From Flavobacterium lipolyticum (lineage in GTDB: Bacteria > Bacteroidota > Bacteroidia > Flavobacteriales > Flavobacteriaceae), in NCBI RefSeq assembly GCF_020905335.1, contig NZ_JAJJMN010000002.1, forward strand, positions 1,178,001-1,242,000: 64,000 bases of DNA, in the 5' to 3' direction. The notes beneath the pieces were generated by a model, which saw nothing but the letters and a program-made list of their open reading frames with translations, ran no database searches and was not told the origin of the DNA. The first letter of the stretch is position 1. Every line of letters starts with the position of its first letter. Of the stretch, positions 43,845 through 52,893 are shown in pieces. A program made the translations under genes and the position numbers.

Positions 43845-44174
43845 ATGAAAGATCAAGAGAATTTAGGAACGTATCCTGTTAAAACTGATGGCGACGATGG
43901 TGCAACTATAAATACCGTTTTTTCCGCATTAGTAAATACTACTCAAACAACATTTGACCCTCTGACCTATGAAGGGAAAGACTATAACTTTATTTTTGAT
44001 GCCCTTAAAGTATACACTCAGTTTGTCATGCAACTTCAAAATAGCGAAGGCCAAACAATTCATGTGACCTATAAGTACGATGATGATAGTGGACTATGGA
44101 ATCAGGATGGTGATCCAAATTATCCTGTTTACAATGATCAAGTTTATAATTCCAATAATGTGAATTTTATTTGA
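43845..44174 (+). CDS. Small acidic orphan protein
   Basis: 109 residues, acidic, rich in Asp, Asn, Tyr and Thr, no signal peptide or membrane segment. Phrases such as ENLGTYPVKTDGDDGATINT and TYKYDDDSGLWNQDGDPNY give no family I know. A strong promoter and A-rich leader argue that it is expressed. It sits alone on the plus strand amid minus-strand carbohydrate genes. Confidence 0.7.
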   Translation: MKDQENLGTYPVKTDGDDGATINTVFSALVNTTQTTFDPLTYEGKDYNFIFDALKVYTQFVMQLQNSEGQTIHVTYKYDDDSGLWNQDGDPNYPVYNDQVYNSNNVNFI

Positions 44175-44292
44175 TTATGAAAATAGCTAAAAAATAGCTC
44201 TATGATCAAAGGAAATAATCCAAAAAATCTGTCTTAATTATATCCAAAAATATAGTCATTGACAATACAATTGAAAATAGTGATAAATATCT

Positions 44293-44328
44293 TAAAAAAA
44301 GCCCTTCGCTAACCAATTACGAAGGGCT
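44293..44328 (-). terminator. Terminator of the GH3 gene / utilisation locus
   Basis: AGCCCTTCG (44300-44308) pairs with CGAAGGGCT (44320-44328), 11-nt loop, seven T on the minus strand. 22 nt past the GH3 stop. Confidence 0.9.
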
Positions 44329-44350
44329 AATTACTAATCAATAAACCAAC

Positions 44351-46651
44351 TTAATTAGTTAATACAAAACTAACTTTCTTTTCGGCATTTGAATTTCCAC
44401 CAACGAAAACCTCAAACTGTCCAGGTTCTGCCACAAATTGTAAAGCAGAGTTATAAAATTTTAAATCTTCCACTGTGATCTCGAATGTCACGGTTTGTTT
44501 TTCTCCTTTTTTAAGAGTTATTTTTTGGAAATTTTTAAGTTCTCTTACCGGTCTTGTTACCGACCCTACTACATCCCTAATGTACATTTGAACCGTTTCT
44601 TTTCCATCATAATTTCCTGTATTAGCAACATCTACCGTCACTTTTAGCTTTTCGCCTGAGTTCATTTTATCAGATGAAACCTTCAGATTTGAATACTCAA
44701 AAGTGGTATAACTTAACCCGAAACCAAATGGAAACAACGGCTCGTTTCTTTCGTCAATATAGTTCGATCTGAACTTTTCGAACTTACCTTCTGTGTTAAC
44801 CAACGGTCTTCCTGTATTTTTATGTGCATAGTAAATTGGCAACTGACCAACACTTCTTGGAAAGGTTGATGTTAGTTTTCCGGAAGGGTTTACATCTCCA
44901 AACAAAACATCAGCAATAGCATAACCCGCTTCTGTACCTGCGAACCAAACATTTAAAATAGCCGGAACAGTTTCGTTCTCTTCCTTAATTACTAACGGAC
45001 GACCATCAAACAATACTAAAACAACCGGTTTTCCTGTTTTTAGTAAGGCGTTTAATAAATCTTTTTGGGCCTGTGGAATTTCCAGATTGGTACGGCTGCT
45101 TGATTCACCGCTCATCTCTGCAGATTCTCCAAGTGCCGCAACAATTACGTCCGACTGATTGGCTACTTTTAAAGCTTCTGCCAGTAATTCTTCTTTTGAA
45201 CGTCCGTCACGGTGTAACGTTTTACCAAACATGGTTGCTTTAGTCTCAAACTCTTCATCGTAATCTAAGTTGCTTCCTTTCGCATATAAAACTTTTGTTG
45301 ATGCTCCTGCCACTTCTTTGATTCCTGTCAAAAGTGAGATTGCATTTTCCATTCTTGTAGCTACACTCCAGGTTCCCGGCATGTTTTCTTTGGCATCTGC
45401 CAAGGGTCCGATTAAAGCAATTGTTCCTGATTTTTTAAGTGGCAACAATTGATTTTGGTTTTTTAACAACACCAATGATTGTGCTGCTGTCGAACGCGCT
45501 TCTTTTCTGCTGTTTGCAGTGAAAATTTCTGTTTTTGCTCTATTAGCATCACAGTACTTATAAGGATCGCTAAATAAACCTAAATCGTATTTTGCTTCCA
45601 GAATAAGTTTAACCGCATTATCGATGGTTTCTATCGTTACTTTTTTCTCGTCTAACGATTTTTTCAAAGTTCCTAAGAAACCTTCACCCACCATGTCCAT
45701 TTCAACACCTGCATTTAACGAAAGTGCTGAAACAGCTTGTAAATCTCCCATTCCGTGCTCGATCATTTCAGGAATCCCTGTAAAATCGGTAACCACGAAA
45801 CCTTTAAAGCCCCATTGTTTTCTTAAAATATCTGTCATCAGCCATTTGTTTCCTGTTGCAGGAATTCCGTCAATCTCGTTGAAAGAAGCCATTACTGAAC
45901 CTACACCTGCATCAACAGCAGCTTTGTAAGGGGGAAAATAATCGTTAAACATTCGGATATGACTCATATCAACCGTGTTGTAATCACGACCTGCCTCCGG
46001 TGCTCCGTATAAAGCAAAGTGTTTTACACAGGCCATAATCGAATTGTTTTTAGAAAGATCGTTTTGCTGGTAACCGTTTACCATTGCTTTTGCGATCTGG
46101 CTTCCCAAATACGGATCTTCTCCTGAACCTTCAGAAACTCTTCCCCAACGCGGATCACGAGAAACATCAACCATTGGAGAGAATGTCCAGTTGATACCAT
46201 CTGCACTCGCTTCCTGAGCTGCAATTCTGGCACTTCTTTCGATCAGATTCATGTCCCAGGTACAAGATAATCCTAACGGAATCGGGAAAGTAGTTTCGTA
46301 ACCGTGAATCACGTCCATTCCGAAAATCAATGGAATTTTCAGACGACTTTTTTCCACTGCAATTCGTTGCACTTCTCTAATTTTTTGAACAGATTTAATA
46401 TTGAACAAACCTCCAACTTTACCTTCAGCAATTTTTTTCGCCACATCAGAACTGTTTGCCTGTCCTGTAGTAATATCTCCAGAGGTTGGTAAATTAAGCT
46501 GCCCTAATTTTTCATCCAGTGTCATCTTTGACAATAACTCTGCTACAAACTCCGATTTTGGTTTTATTTTTACTGTATTCTTAGTGTTCTTTTTCTGAGC
46601 ATATCCCAGAACAGCACATCCTAAAAACAGTAAGACTAATTTGTTCTTCAT
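44351..46651 (-). CDS. GH3 beta-glucosidase (BglX-like)
   Basis: 766 residues. Signal peptide (MKNKLVLLFLGCAVLGYAQ). GH3 N-domain (about 40-350) with IPLIFGMDVIHGYETTFPIP, KHFALYGAPEAGRDYN and the nucleophile Asp in KGFVVTDFTGIPEM (about 286). The C-domain has DVIVAALGESAEMSGESSSR, which supplies the acid Glu region, and a fibronectin III-like C-terminal domain ends it. Releases glucose from the non-reducing end of beta-glucosides. In the gut bacterium B. thetaiotaomicron a GH3 next to a GH144-type gene acts on beta-1,2-glucooligosaccharides; the same partnership here suggests that substrate. Confidence 0.92.
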   Translation of the reverse strand: MKNKLVLLFLGCAVLGYAQKKNTKNTVKIKPKSEFVAELLSKMTLDEKLGQLNLPTSGDITTGQANSSDVAKKIAEGKVGGLFNIKSVQKIREVQRIAVEKSRLKIPLIFGMDVIHGYETTFPIPLGLSCTWDMNLIERSARIAAQEASADGINWTFSPMVDVSRDPRWGRVSEGSGEDPYLGSQIAKAMVNGYQQNDLSKNNSIMACVKHFALYGAPEAGRDYNTVDMSHIRMFNDYFPPYKAAVDAGVGSVMASFNEIDGIPATGNKWLMTDILRKQWGFKGFVVTDFTGIPEMIEHGMGDLQAVSALSLNAGVEMDMVGEGFLGTLKKSLDEKKVTIETIDNAVKLILEAKYDLGLFSDPYKYCDANRAKTEIFTANSRKEARSTAAQSLVLLKNQNQLLPLKKSGTIALIGPLADAKENMPGTWSVATRMENAISLLTGIKEVAGASTKVLYAKGSNLDYDEEFETKATMFGKTLHRDGRSKEELLAEALKVANQSDVIVAALGESAEMSGESSSRTNLEIPQAQKDLLNALLKTGKPVVLVLFDGRPLVIKEENETVPAILNVWFAGTEAGYAIADVLFGDVNPSGKLTSTFPRSVGQLPIYYAHKNTGRPLVNTEGKFEKFRSNYIDERNEPLFPFGFGLSYTTFEYSNLKVSSDKMNSGEKLKVTVDVANTGNYDGKETVQMYIRDVVGSVTRPVRELKNFQKITLKKGEKQTVTFEITVEDLKFYNSALQFVAEPGQFEVFVGGNSNAEKKVSFVLTN

Positions 46652-46736
46652 TCTACTATATTTATTTGTTTGTGTTCGTTTTTTATTGGTTTAAATGCCC
46701 GGCCATAAAATGCTGGACTGTCATAAGCTCCTGTTA

Positions 46737-48104
46737 CTAGAATCCGTACTTTCCGGATTTAAAACCAAGCTTAACCAAACCTTGTTTTACTTCGGGAGCA
46801 TTCATGAATAATTTCCAAAGCAAACCGGTACGATAATTTTCAATCATTACGACTTCAGGTCCCTGGTCAATAGCCAGGTAACGTTTTGCAACCCAATTAT
46901 TCTGTAGACTAAGCGCATCATAAAAGCCTGCCTCTCCAAAAGTTTCCTTTTTATGATTTTCGTATAAATTTCTAATTACAGCGATTGATTCTTTTGGTGT
47001 ATACACAATTGAACTAATGGCTGCAGTTGGAGAGATAACTCCTTTATCGTTGCTTGGCATGTGAGCATCGTACCCAATAGATCCGTCAGGGTTTCTGGAA
47101 TAAGATGCAGTTAAACCCCAATAATCGGCTCCGTATCCTTTAAATTTCCCCGGATTTTCAATGCAATACTGGTAGTCTATTTTTACCTGATTGACATTCA
47201 GATCCCAATAGTTGGCATACTTGTCTGTCAGCTGGTTCGGATCAAGTCCTACATACGAATAATGTGCCCAGAACAGTGGTCCGCCAAATTCCTCGGCTCC
47301 ATTGTGTTTTAGAATTAGAGGAATATTGTATTTTGTTTTAGAAGAAACTATTCCGCCGCTTCTCGCCCAGCCTTCGTGATACGCTTTTGCATCGATCGCG
47401 TGTGTTGGCGAAGAGGCTGCCATGACATAGGTAATCAAACATTCGTTGTAACCTTCAAGAGCAAAATTCATTTGCCAGTTGTAAGTTGGTGACCAATGCC
47501 AGTACAAAACATTTTTATTATTAGTGTACCACTGCCAGTCTACTCCTTTCCAAAGTGCATCGTATTTTTGAGCTACCGCTTTTTCTTTCTCTGAACCGTC
47601 TTTTAGATATTCGCGAACGGTAATCATTCCTGCAACCAAAAATGATGTTTCGACTAAATCTCCACCATTATCTTTGGTTCCAAAAGGTTTTACTTTTCCT
47701 GTATTTCCATCTATCCAGTGCGACCATGCTCCATGAAAACGATCAGCTTTGCCTAAAAAATCAGCAATTTTATTCAGTCTTTCAACTCCTTTTTCTTTCG
47801 TTACATATCCTTGTGACATTCCGGAAACAATAGCCATCAATCCAAAACCGGAACCTCCTGTGGTTACGATATGTGCATCGTTTTCAGGGTAAATTCTATC
47901 CGGATGGTAACGTTCTCTTGCTAATCCTGAATTGGGCTCAGCATAATCCCAAAAATATTTAAACGTCTCTTTTTGAACCACAGCTAAAAGCTGATCGTCT
48001 GTTAATTTTACTGCAGATGATGAGGCCTTTTCTGTTTCTTTTTTTTCTTGTGCATTACAGCCCAAAAAAGTAAAAGCTAATAGTAAAACTGAAATTTTAA
48101 CCAT
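46737..48104 (-). CDS. GH144-type endo-beta-1,2-glucanase lipoprotein ('glucoamylase family')
   Basis: 455 residues, lipobox MVKISVLLLAFTFLGCNAQ (Cys16). An (alpha/alpha)6-type sequence with FKYFWDYAEPNSGLARERYH (about 49-68), TTGGSGFGLMAIVSG, GGDLVETSFLVAG, WSPTYNWQMNFALEGYNEC and DYWGLTASYSRNPDGS. This is the group often labelled glucoamylase, several members of which are endo-beta-1,2-glucanases of GH144. Acts at the cell surface or in the periplasm to cut the polymer before the GH3 enzyme trims the pieces. 74 nt behind SusD, with a hairpin between. Confidence 0.85.
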   Translation of the reverse strand: MVKISVLLLAFTFLGCNAQEKKETEKASSSAVKLTDDQLLAVVQKETFKYFWDYAEPNSGLARERYHPDRIYPENDAHIVTTGGSGFGLMAIVSGMSQGYVTKEKGVERLNKIADFLGKADRFHGAWSHWIDGNTGKVKPFGTKDNGGDLVETSFLVAGMITVREYLKDGSEKEKAVAQKYDALWKGVDWQWYTNNKNVLYWHWSPTYNWQMNFALEGYNECLITYVMAASSPTHAIDAKAYHEGWARSGGIVSSKTKYNIPLILKHNGAEEFGGPLFWAHYSYVGLDPNQLTDKYANYWDLNVNQVKIDYQYCIENPGKFKGYGADYWGLTASYSRNPDGSIGYDAHMPSNDKGVISPTAAISSIVYTPKESIAVIRNLYENHKKETFGEAGFYDALSLQNNWVAKRYLAIDQGPEVVMIENYRTGLLWKLFMNAPEVKQGLVKLGFKSGKYGF

Positions 48105-48130
48105 TATATTTTTTTTAATATCAGTGAATA

Positions 48131-48168
48131 AAAACCACTTCCTTCAAAAAAAAGAAGGAAGTGGTTTT
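48131..48168 (-). terminator. Hairpin between susD and the GH144 gene (possible attenuator)
   Basis: 15-bp perfect stem AAAACCACTTCCTTC (48131-48145) with 48154-48168, 8-nt loop, then only five T on the minus strand before TATTCAC. It lies just past the susD stop inside what should be one operon, so partial termination or 3'-end protection is likely. Confidence 0.75.
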
Positions 48169-48178
48169 AAAAAATTAT

Positions 48179-49639
48179 TTAGTAACCTCCCGGATTTTGT
48201 TGCGAAAGTCCACCCGCTTCTCTTAAGAATGTAGTAGGAATTGGAAATAATTCATGTTTACCAACAACAAATGTTTTTCCGTCGGCAGCCATAGCAGCCT
48301 GAGCTTGTCCCGTTCTTACAAGATCAAACCATCTGTCATGCTCGAAAGCCATTTCTAATCTTCTTTCTTTCCAGATTGCTTTTCTAACATCTGTTTGAGA
48401 AGTAAAAGGAGTATCTCCTAAACCTGCTCTTTTACGAATCATATTCACTAAAGGAATTGCTGCTGATGTTTGTCCCAATTCATTCAAAGCTTCTGCCTTC
48501 ATTAATAATACCTCAGCATATCTTAAATATCTAAGATTGGTATCTGTAAATTCCTGATTGTAGAAATCCGAAGAATAAGCTTTGTAATTGTACATTGGAT
48601 TTGCGACAGTAGCCGGTACCGGTCTTCCATCGTATAAAACGGAACCTCTGAAAATAATCGTTGCTGCTCTTCTTACGTCGCCTGCTTCATAAGCATTTGC
48701 TAACCCCTGAGTAGGTGTATTGAAACCCCAACCCCATCCTCCTGCACCACGTGGTGCCTGAGAAACAGAGTAGTTTCCAATTCCAAAACCAGGGCTTGAA
48801 GTTGAACCAATTCCATTAATTTCAAAAATAGACTCAGGACCAAATTCTCCTGCTTTTTTATATTGTAGTGCATAATCAGCTACTAAAGAATATCCTGTTA
48901 CTTTATCACAATTGTCAATTACTTTTTGCCAATTTTTTTGATATAAATTTACTTTTGCTAATAAAGCATAAGCAGACCCTTTAGAAACACGACTTTTGTC
49001 TTCTGCTGCGTAAGCTGATTTCTCCGGTAAATTTGTAATGGCATCATTCAAATCTTTCTCGATAAATGCGTAAACTTCAGCCGGTGTTTTACGGGTTAAT
49101 TGCATAATTCTGTCACCCTCTGAACCCGGAATTGGCAAATGATCAATAATTGGAACCCCACCATAACCTTTTACTAAAGTGAAATACATAAAAGCTCTGA
49201 AAAACTTAGCTTCTCCTTCTAATCTTACTTTTAAAGCAGGTGTCACCTTATCCAATTTTGGAAAAATAGCCAAAGCCTGATTACATCTGTTTATTCCGGC
49301 ATACTGAGCATCCCACGTAGACTGAAATGAAGGAGTCGAAGCATTATACGTTAAAGCATCAACAATATCCTTATCGCCACCGGTGTCTCCGGGATCAGAA
49401 CCTTTATCAGCATCATCAGAGATAATACTTGAAACTGCATTCCATCCAAAAGAGGACATCTCCCAACCTAAAAACTGATTGTAAATTGCCGTTACAAAAC
49501 CTGAAGCTCCTGCATCGTTATTGACCAATTCTACATCGGCAGGAATTGATTCTGTAGGATTTACATCTAAAAAATCATCTGCACATCCTGCAAAAAGCAA
49601 TCCGGACAGTACAAACATTGATATATATATTCTTTTCAT
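48179..49639 (-). CDS. SusD/RagB-family glycan-binding lipoprotein
   Basis: 486 residues, lipobox in FVLSGLLFAGCADDF (Cys19). SusD fold: N-terminal DDFLDVNPTESIPADVELV, TPR helices with GEAKFFRAFMYFTLVKGYGG, and the C-terminal MIRKRAGLGDTPFTSQTDV, RRLEMAFEHDRWFDLVRTGQ and HELFPIP. It forms the lid of the SusC channel at the outer surface. Four nt downstream of SusC. Confidence 0.96.
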   Translation of the reverse strand: MKRIYISMFVLSGLLFAGCADDFLDVNPTESIPADVELVNNDAGASGFVTAIYNQFLGWEMSSFGWNAVSSIISDDADKGSDPGDTGGDKDIVDALTYNASTPSFQSTWDAQYAGINRCNQALAIFPKLDKVTPALKVRLEGEAKFFRAFMYFTLVKGYGGVPIIDHLPIPGSEGDRIMQLTRKTPAEVYAFIEKDLNDAITNLPEKSAYAAEDKSRVSKGSAYALLAKVNLYQKNWQKVIDNCDKVTGYSLVADYALQYKKAGEFGPESIFEINGIGSTSSPGFGIGNYSVSQAPRGAGGWGWGFNTPTQGLANAYEAGDVRRAATIIFRGSVLYDGRPVPATVANPMYNYKAYSSDFYNQEFTDTNLRYLRYAEVLLMKAEALNELGQTSAAIPLVNMIRKRAGLGDTPFTSQTDVRKAIWKERRLEMAFEHDRWFDLVRTGQAQAAMAADGKTFVVGKHELFPIPTTFLREAGGLSQQNPGGY

Positions 49640-49643
49640 GATA

Positions 49644-52600
49644 TTAAAATTTTAAATTAGCACCGATAACAAATGATCTCAATGACGGGTACGCATCTAA
49701 CTCAACCCCCTGAGTGCCTTCAACTAACTTACCATCTGACACTACATCAGGTGAAAATCCTGAGTATTTTTGGCTGATAAATGGGTTAATTGCATTCACA
49801 TAGATTCTGCAATAGTTAAAAAACAAATCCTCTTTCAATGGCAATTTGTATCCTAAGCTCATGTTGTTGATTCTAAAATAATCTGCCGATTCCAGGAAAA
49901 AAGTAGAGGCATAAGGAATCTCATTAGAAGGCACCGGATTTGAAGCCGTTGTGTTAGTTGGTGTCCAGAAATTGCGAGCCACGGATGCTTCTATATTTTC
50001 ACCACCAAAACGTTGTGCTTTTTTTCCATTGTATACTTTTGCTCCTCCTGTTCCGTAACCGTCAACAGAAAAATCAAAGTTTTTATAATTTATCCCTAAA
50101 GTGATTCCGTAAGTTGAAGTTGGTAAAACCGTTCCAACATATTTTTTATCGGTTCTCTCGTTTAATGCCGTCTGAACTACTTTATCACCAGTAGCGGTAT
50201 AGTACAACATTTTACCATTTGACGGATCAATACCAGCAAACTCATACATATAGAAGCTTCCTAAAGGTTGTCCTACTGAAGTATTATCCAGTATTTTAGT
50301 ATTTTGTCCATTTCCTAAACTTCCTCCAAGAGTTGGAGCAATTTGAACGTTTTTAAGACTGGAAAGTTCATTTTTGTTGTGAGAAAAGTTTCCTCCAACC
50401 CAATAACTTAAATTATCGCTTATTTTATCGTCCCAACGCAAAGAAACTTCATATCCTTTGTTTGATACTTCTCCGATATGTGAATAAGTTGAAATATTGT
50501 ATCCTGAAGTTGCGTAAGGTCTAACATTCAAAATGGTATTGGTTGTTTTTTTGTCATACAAATCAAAAGATCCTTTTAATCTGCTGTTAAACAATTCAAA
50601 ATCTAAACCTCCAGAAAGTTCCTCTACTATTTCCCAAGATAAATTAGGATCTATTTGCGAATTAATTGTTATTCCTGAACCAAGTCCCGGTAAATCAACT
50701 CCTGAAGTAAAAACCTGAGTATTCAATGGTACATTCTGATTTCCTAATCTACCCCATGATCCTCTTAATTTTAATAAATTAAGTGTTTCAATATTACTTA
50801 AGAAACTTTCTTTTGATATAATCCAACCTAAACCAACTGATGGGAATGTTCCCCAACGTTTGTCTTCGGCAAACTGAGACGATCCGTCACGTCTTACAGT
50901 ACCTGTAAGTAAATATCTGTCCATTAATTTGTACTGAAAACGAGCAAAATAAGAAGCTAATCTTCTCTGATTCAAAGCTTCATCTTTATAACCTGTTACT
51001 GAACTTGCAACATTAATATCTTTTAAAGACCAGTAGTTTGAATTTGGATTTACATTTTTTCGGTCAATCGTTAATTTTTCTCTGGTTCCTTGTACGTTGG
51101 CCTCTATACCGGCAGTAACTTCAACATCATGAATTTCTGCAAAAACTTTATTATAAGTCAGGTAATTAGATAAATTCCAGTTGAAATACTGATCTCTGCC
51201 TCTTGTCAAAGTATTTGTATTTAAACTTTTAGTATCGTAAGCAGATACTACACGAGTAGGATCTCCTGATAACCAAAGTCCTAAATTATCTACATAATTA
51301 TATTGTTTGTAAGTAAAAAACTCCCCATTAAACTGAGAGGTAAATTTTAATGATTTGATAATATCATAATCCAACTTTAAACCTCCTTGTAAAATAACAG
51401 TCTCTTGTCTCTCATTTGTAAAATCCAACTGAGCCACCGGATTCGCAACATTATTGAAAGATGCTCCTGTTTCGGCAACCACTCCATTTGAAACAAATGG
51501 CACTCCATATTTCCCATTAGGATAACGTACAGGAACAAGAGGAGATTGTCTGTAAGCATTTGTAAAAGCGCTTAAAGGCATTGGAGTATTTTTGATGGTA
51601 CTCACACTCATATTCTGAGTTAATCTAACTTTATCCGAAATTTTAAACTCATTATTATTTCGAATCGTAGTTCTACCATAATCAGATCGGTTCAGAATTC
51701 CTTTTTCTTCATAATTTCCAACACTAAAAAAGTACTTTACATTATCTGAAGACCCTGAAATGGCAATATTGTTTTGCGTATAAGATCCTGTTCTTGTAAT
51801 TTCATCAAACCAATTGGTATTGTAAGGCTGATTGGCAGAAAATCTTCCTTGTGGAAAATCACCACTGTAAGCAATATTACTATAACGAACATATTCGTCA
51901 CTATTTGCCATTCTAACCTTTTTCAAAGGAGTTCTAATTCCGGCAAAGCTTTCTACATCTACCGTAAGTTTTCCTTTTCCGGATTTCGTGGTGATCATAA
52001 TTACACCATTTGCACCTCTTGTACCATAAATAGCTAAGGAAGAAGCATCTTTTAAAATCTCATACGATGTAATATCATTTGCATTAATGTTATTGATATT
52101 CTCCGTTGGCATACCATCTACTACATACAAAGGATTCTTTCCTCCCAAAGCACTACCGGCTCCTCTAATAATTACAGAAGGTGTACTTCCCGGTGCATCT
52201 GAAGCAGATACCTGAACCCCTGCCGCCTTACCTTGTATGGCCTGAGAAGCATTTAGTACCTTCATTTTTGTAATCTCTTCAGATTTAATAGAGCTTATCG
52301 CTGAAGTATTATCAATTTTCTTTCTTGTTCCGTATCCAATTACAACTACATCTTTTAATACAGTATCACCTGATTCTTTTAAAGTAATAGTCATTGGTGC
52401 GGAAGTTGCTGCCACAGAAATAGGATCAAAGCCCAACATCGAGATTTTTAGTATCTCTCCCACTTTGGCATTTATGGCAAAATTTCCGTCGAAATCAGCA
52501 TCAGCAGAAACTCTTGAGTTTGAAGCAGCAATAATTGCTCCGGGAACTCCCATTCCATTACTGTCTACTACTTTTCCTTTAATTGCTTGTCCAGACATAT

Positions 52601-52649
52601 AAGCCGGCAATAGCAAAAGCGCTAAAAAGCTAAAAATAAAATTTTTCAT
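49644..52649 (-). CDS. SusC/RagA-family TonB-linked outer-membrane transporter
   Basis: 1001 residues. Signal peptide (about 1-20), a CarboxypepD_reg-like domain (IKGKVVDSNGMGVPGAIIAA), then a short linker with DVVVIGYGTRKK. The plug follows (NPLYVVDGMPTENINNINAN, then LKDASSLAIYGTRGANGVIM) and a barrel ending FVIGANLKF. The N-terminal domain is the standard SusC type, not the signalling type with a secretin/TonB STN domain, which fits regulation by the separate sensor protein. Imports glycan fragments together with SusD. Confidence 0.96.
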   Translation of the reverse strand: MKNFIFSFLALLLLPAYMSGQAIKGKVVDSNGMGVPGAIIAASNSRVSADADFDGNFAINAKVGEILKISMLGFDPISVAATSAPMTITLKESGDTVLKDVVVIGYGTRKKIDNTSAISSIKSEEITKMKVLNASQAIQGKAAGVQVSASDAPGSTPSVIIRGAGSALGGKNPLYVVDGMPTENINNINANDITSYEILKDASSLAIYGTRGANGVIMITTKSGKGKLTVDVESFAGIRTPLKKVRMANSDEYVRYSNIAYSGDFPQGRFSANQPYNTNWFDEITRTGSYTQNNIAISGSSDNVKYFFSVGNYEEKGILNRSDYGRTTIRNNNEFKISDKVRLTQNMSVSTIKNTPMPLSAFTNAYRQSPLVPVRYPNGKYGVPFVSNGVVAETGASFNNVANPVAQLDFTNERQETVILQGGLKLDYDIIKSLKFTSQFNGEFFTYKQYNYVDNLGLWLSGDPTRVVSAYDTKSLNTNTLTRGRDQYFNWNLSNYLTYNKVFAEIHDVEVTAGIEANVQGTREKLTIDRKNVNPNSNYWSLKDINVASSVTGYKDEALNQRRLASYFARFQYKLMDRYLLTGTVRRDGSSQFAEDKRWGTFPSVGLGWIISKESFLSNIETLNLLKLRGSWGRLGNQNVPLNTQVFTSGVDLPGLGSGITINSQIDPNLSWEIVEELSGGLDFELFNSRLKGSFDLYDKKTTNTILNVRPYATSGYNISTYSHIGEVSNKGYEVSLRWDDKISDNLSYWVGGNFSHNKNELSSLKNVQIAPTLGGSLGNGQNTKILDNTSVGQPLGSFYMYEFAGIDPSNGKMLYYTATGDKVVQTALNERTDKKYVGTVLPTSTYGITLGINYKNFDFSVDGYGTGGAKVYNGKKAQRFGGENIEASVARNFWTPTNTTASNPVPSNEIPYASTFFLESADYFRINNMSLGYKLPLKEDLFFNYCRIYVNAINPFISQKYSGFSPDVVSDGKLVEGTQGVELDAYPSLRSFVIGANLKF

Positions 52650-52893
52650 ACAGTTCGTAATCGTTTAAGTTAGTAGAGCCAAATTAAACAATTACAACGT
52701 TGTAGTACATCAAATACCACTACTACATAGCTACATCATTATGTTAAAAACAGAATATAAAAGTTTAAATTTCAGCATGTTAAATGTTAATTTTATTTTA
52801 TTAACATAACGTTATGATGTAGTAATGATGTATTAGAATTATACAATAAAAGAAGTAGAAAAATATAAGATATTTAAAAAAATAATCTCAATC
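52650..52893 (-). promoter_or_regulatory. SusC leader with an extended dyad and TACATCA/TGATGTA heptamers
   Basis: TACATCA occurs at 52706-52712 and 52732-52738, and its reverse complement TGATGTA at 52815-52821 and 52826-52832. The inner pair extends into a dyad: TACATCATTATGTTAA (52732-52747) against TTAACATAACGTTATGATGTA region 52801-52821, with a few extra bases in the right arm. A 10-bp palindrome ACAACGTTGT (52694-52703) lies in the spacer of a tentative promoter (TTG 52713-52711, 23 nt, TTAATTTG 52687-52680). GTAGTA and TACTAC (52702-52707, 52721-52726) form another small dyad. Confidence 0.55.
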
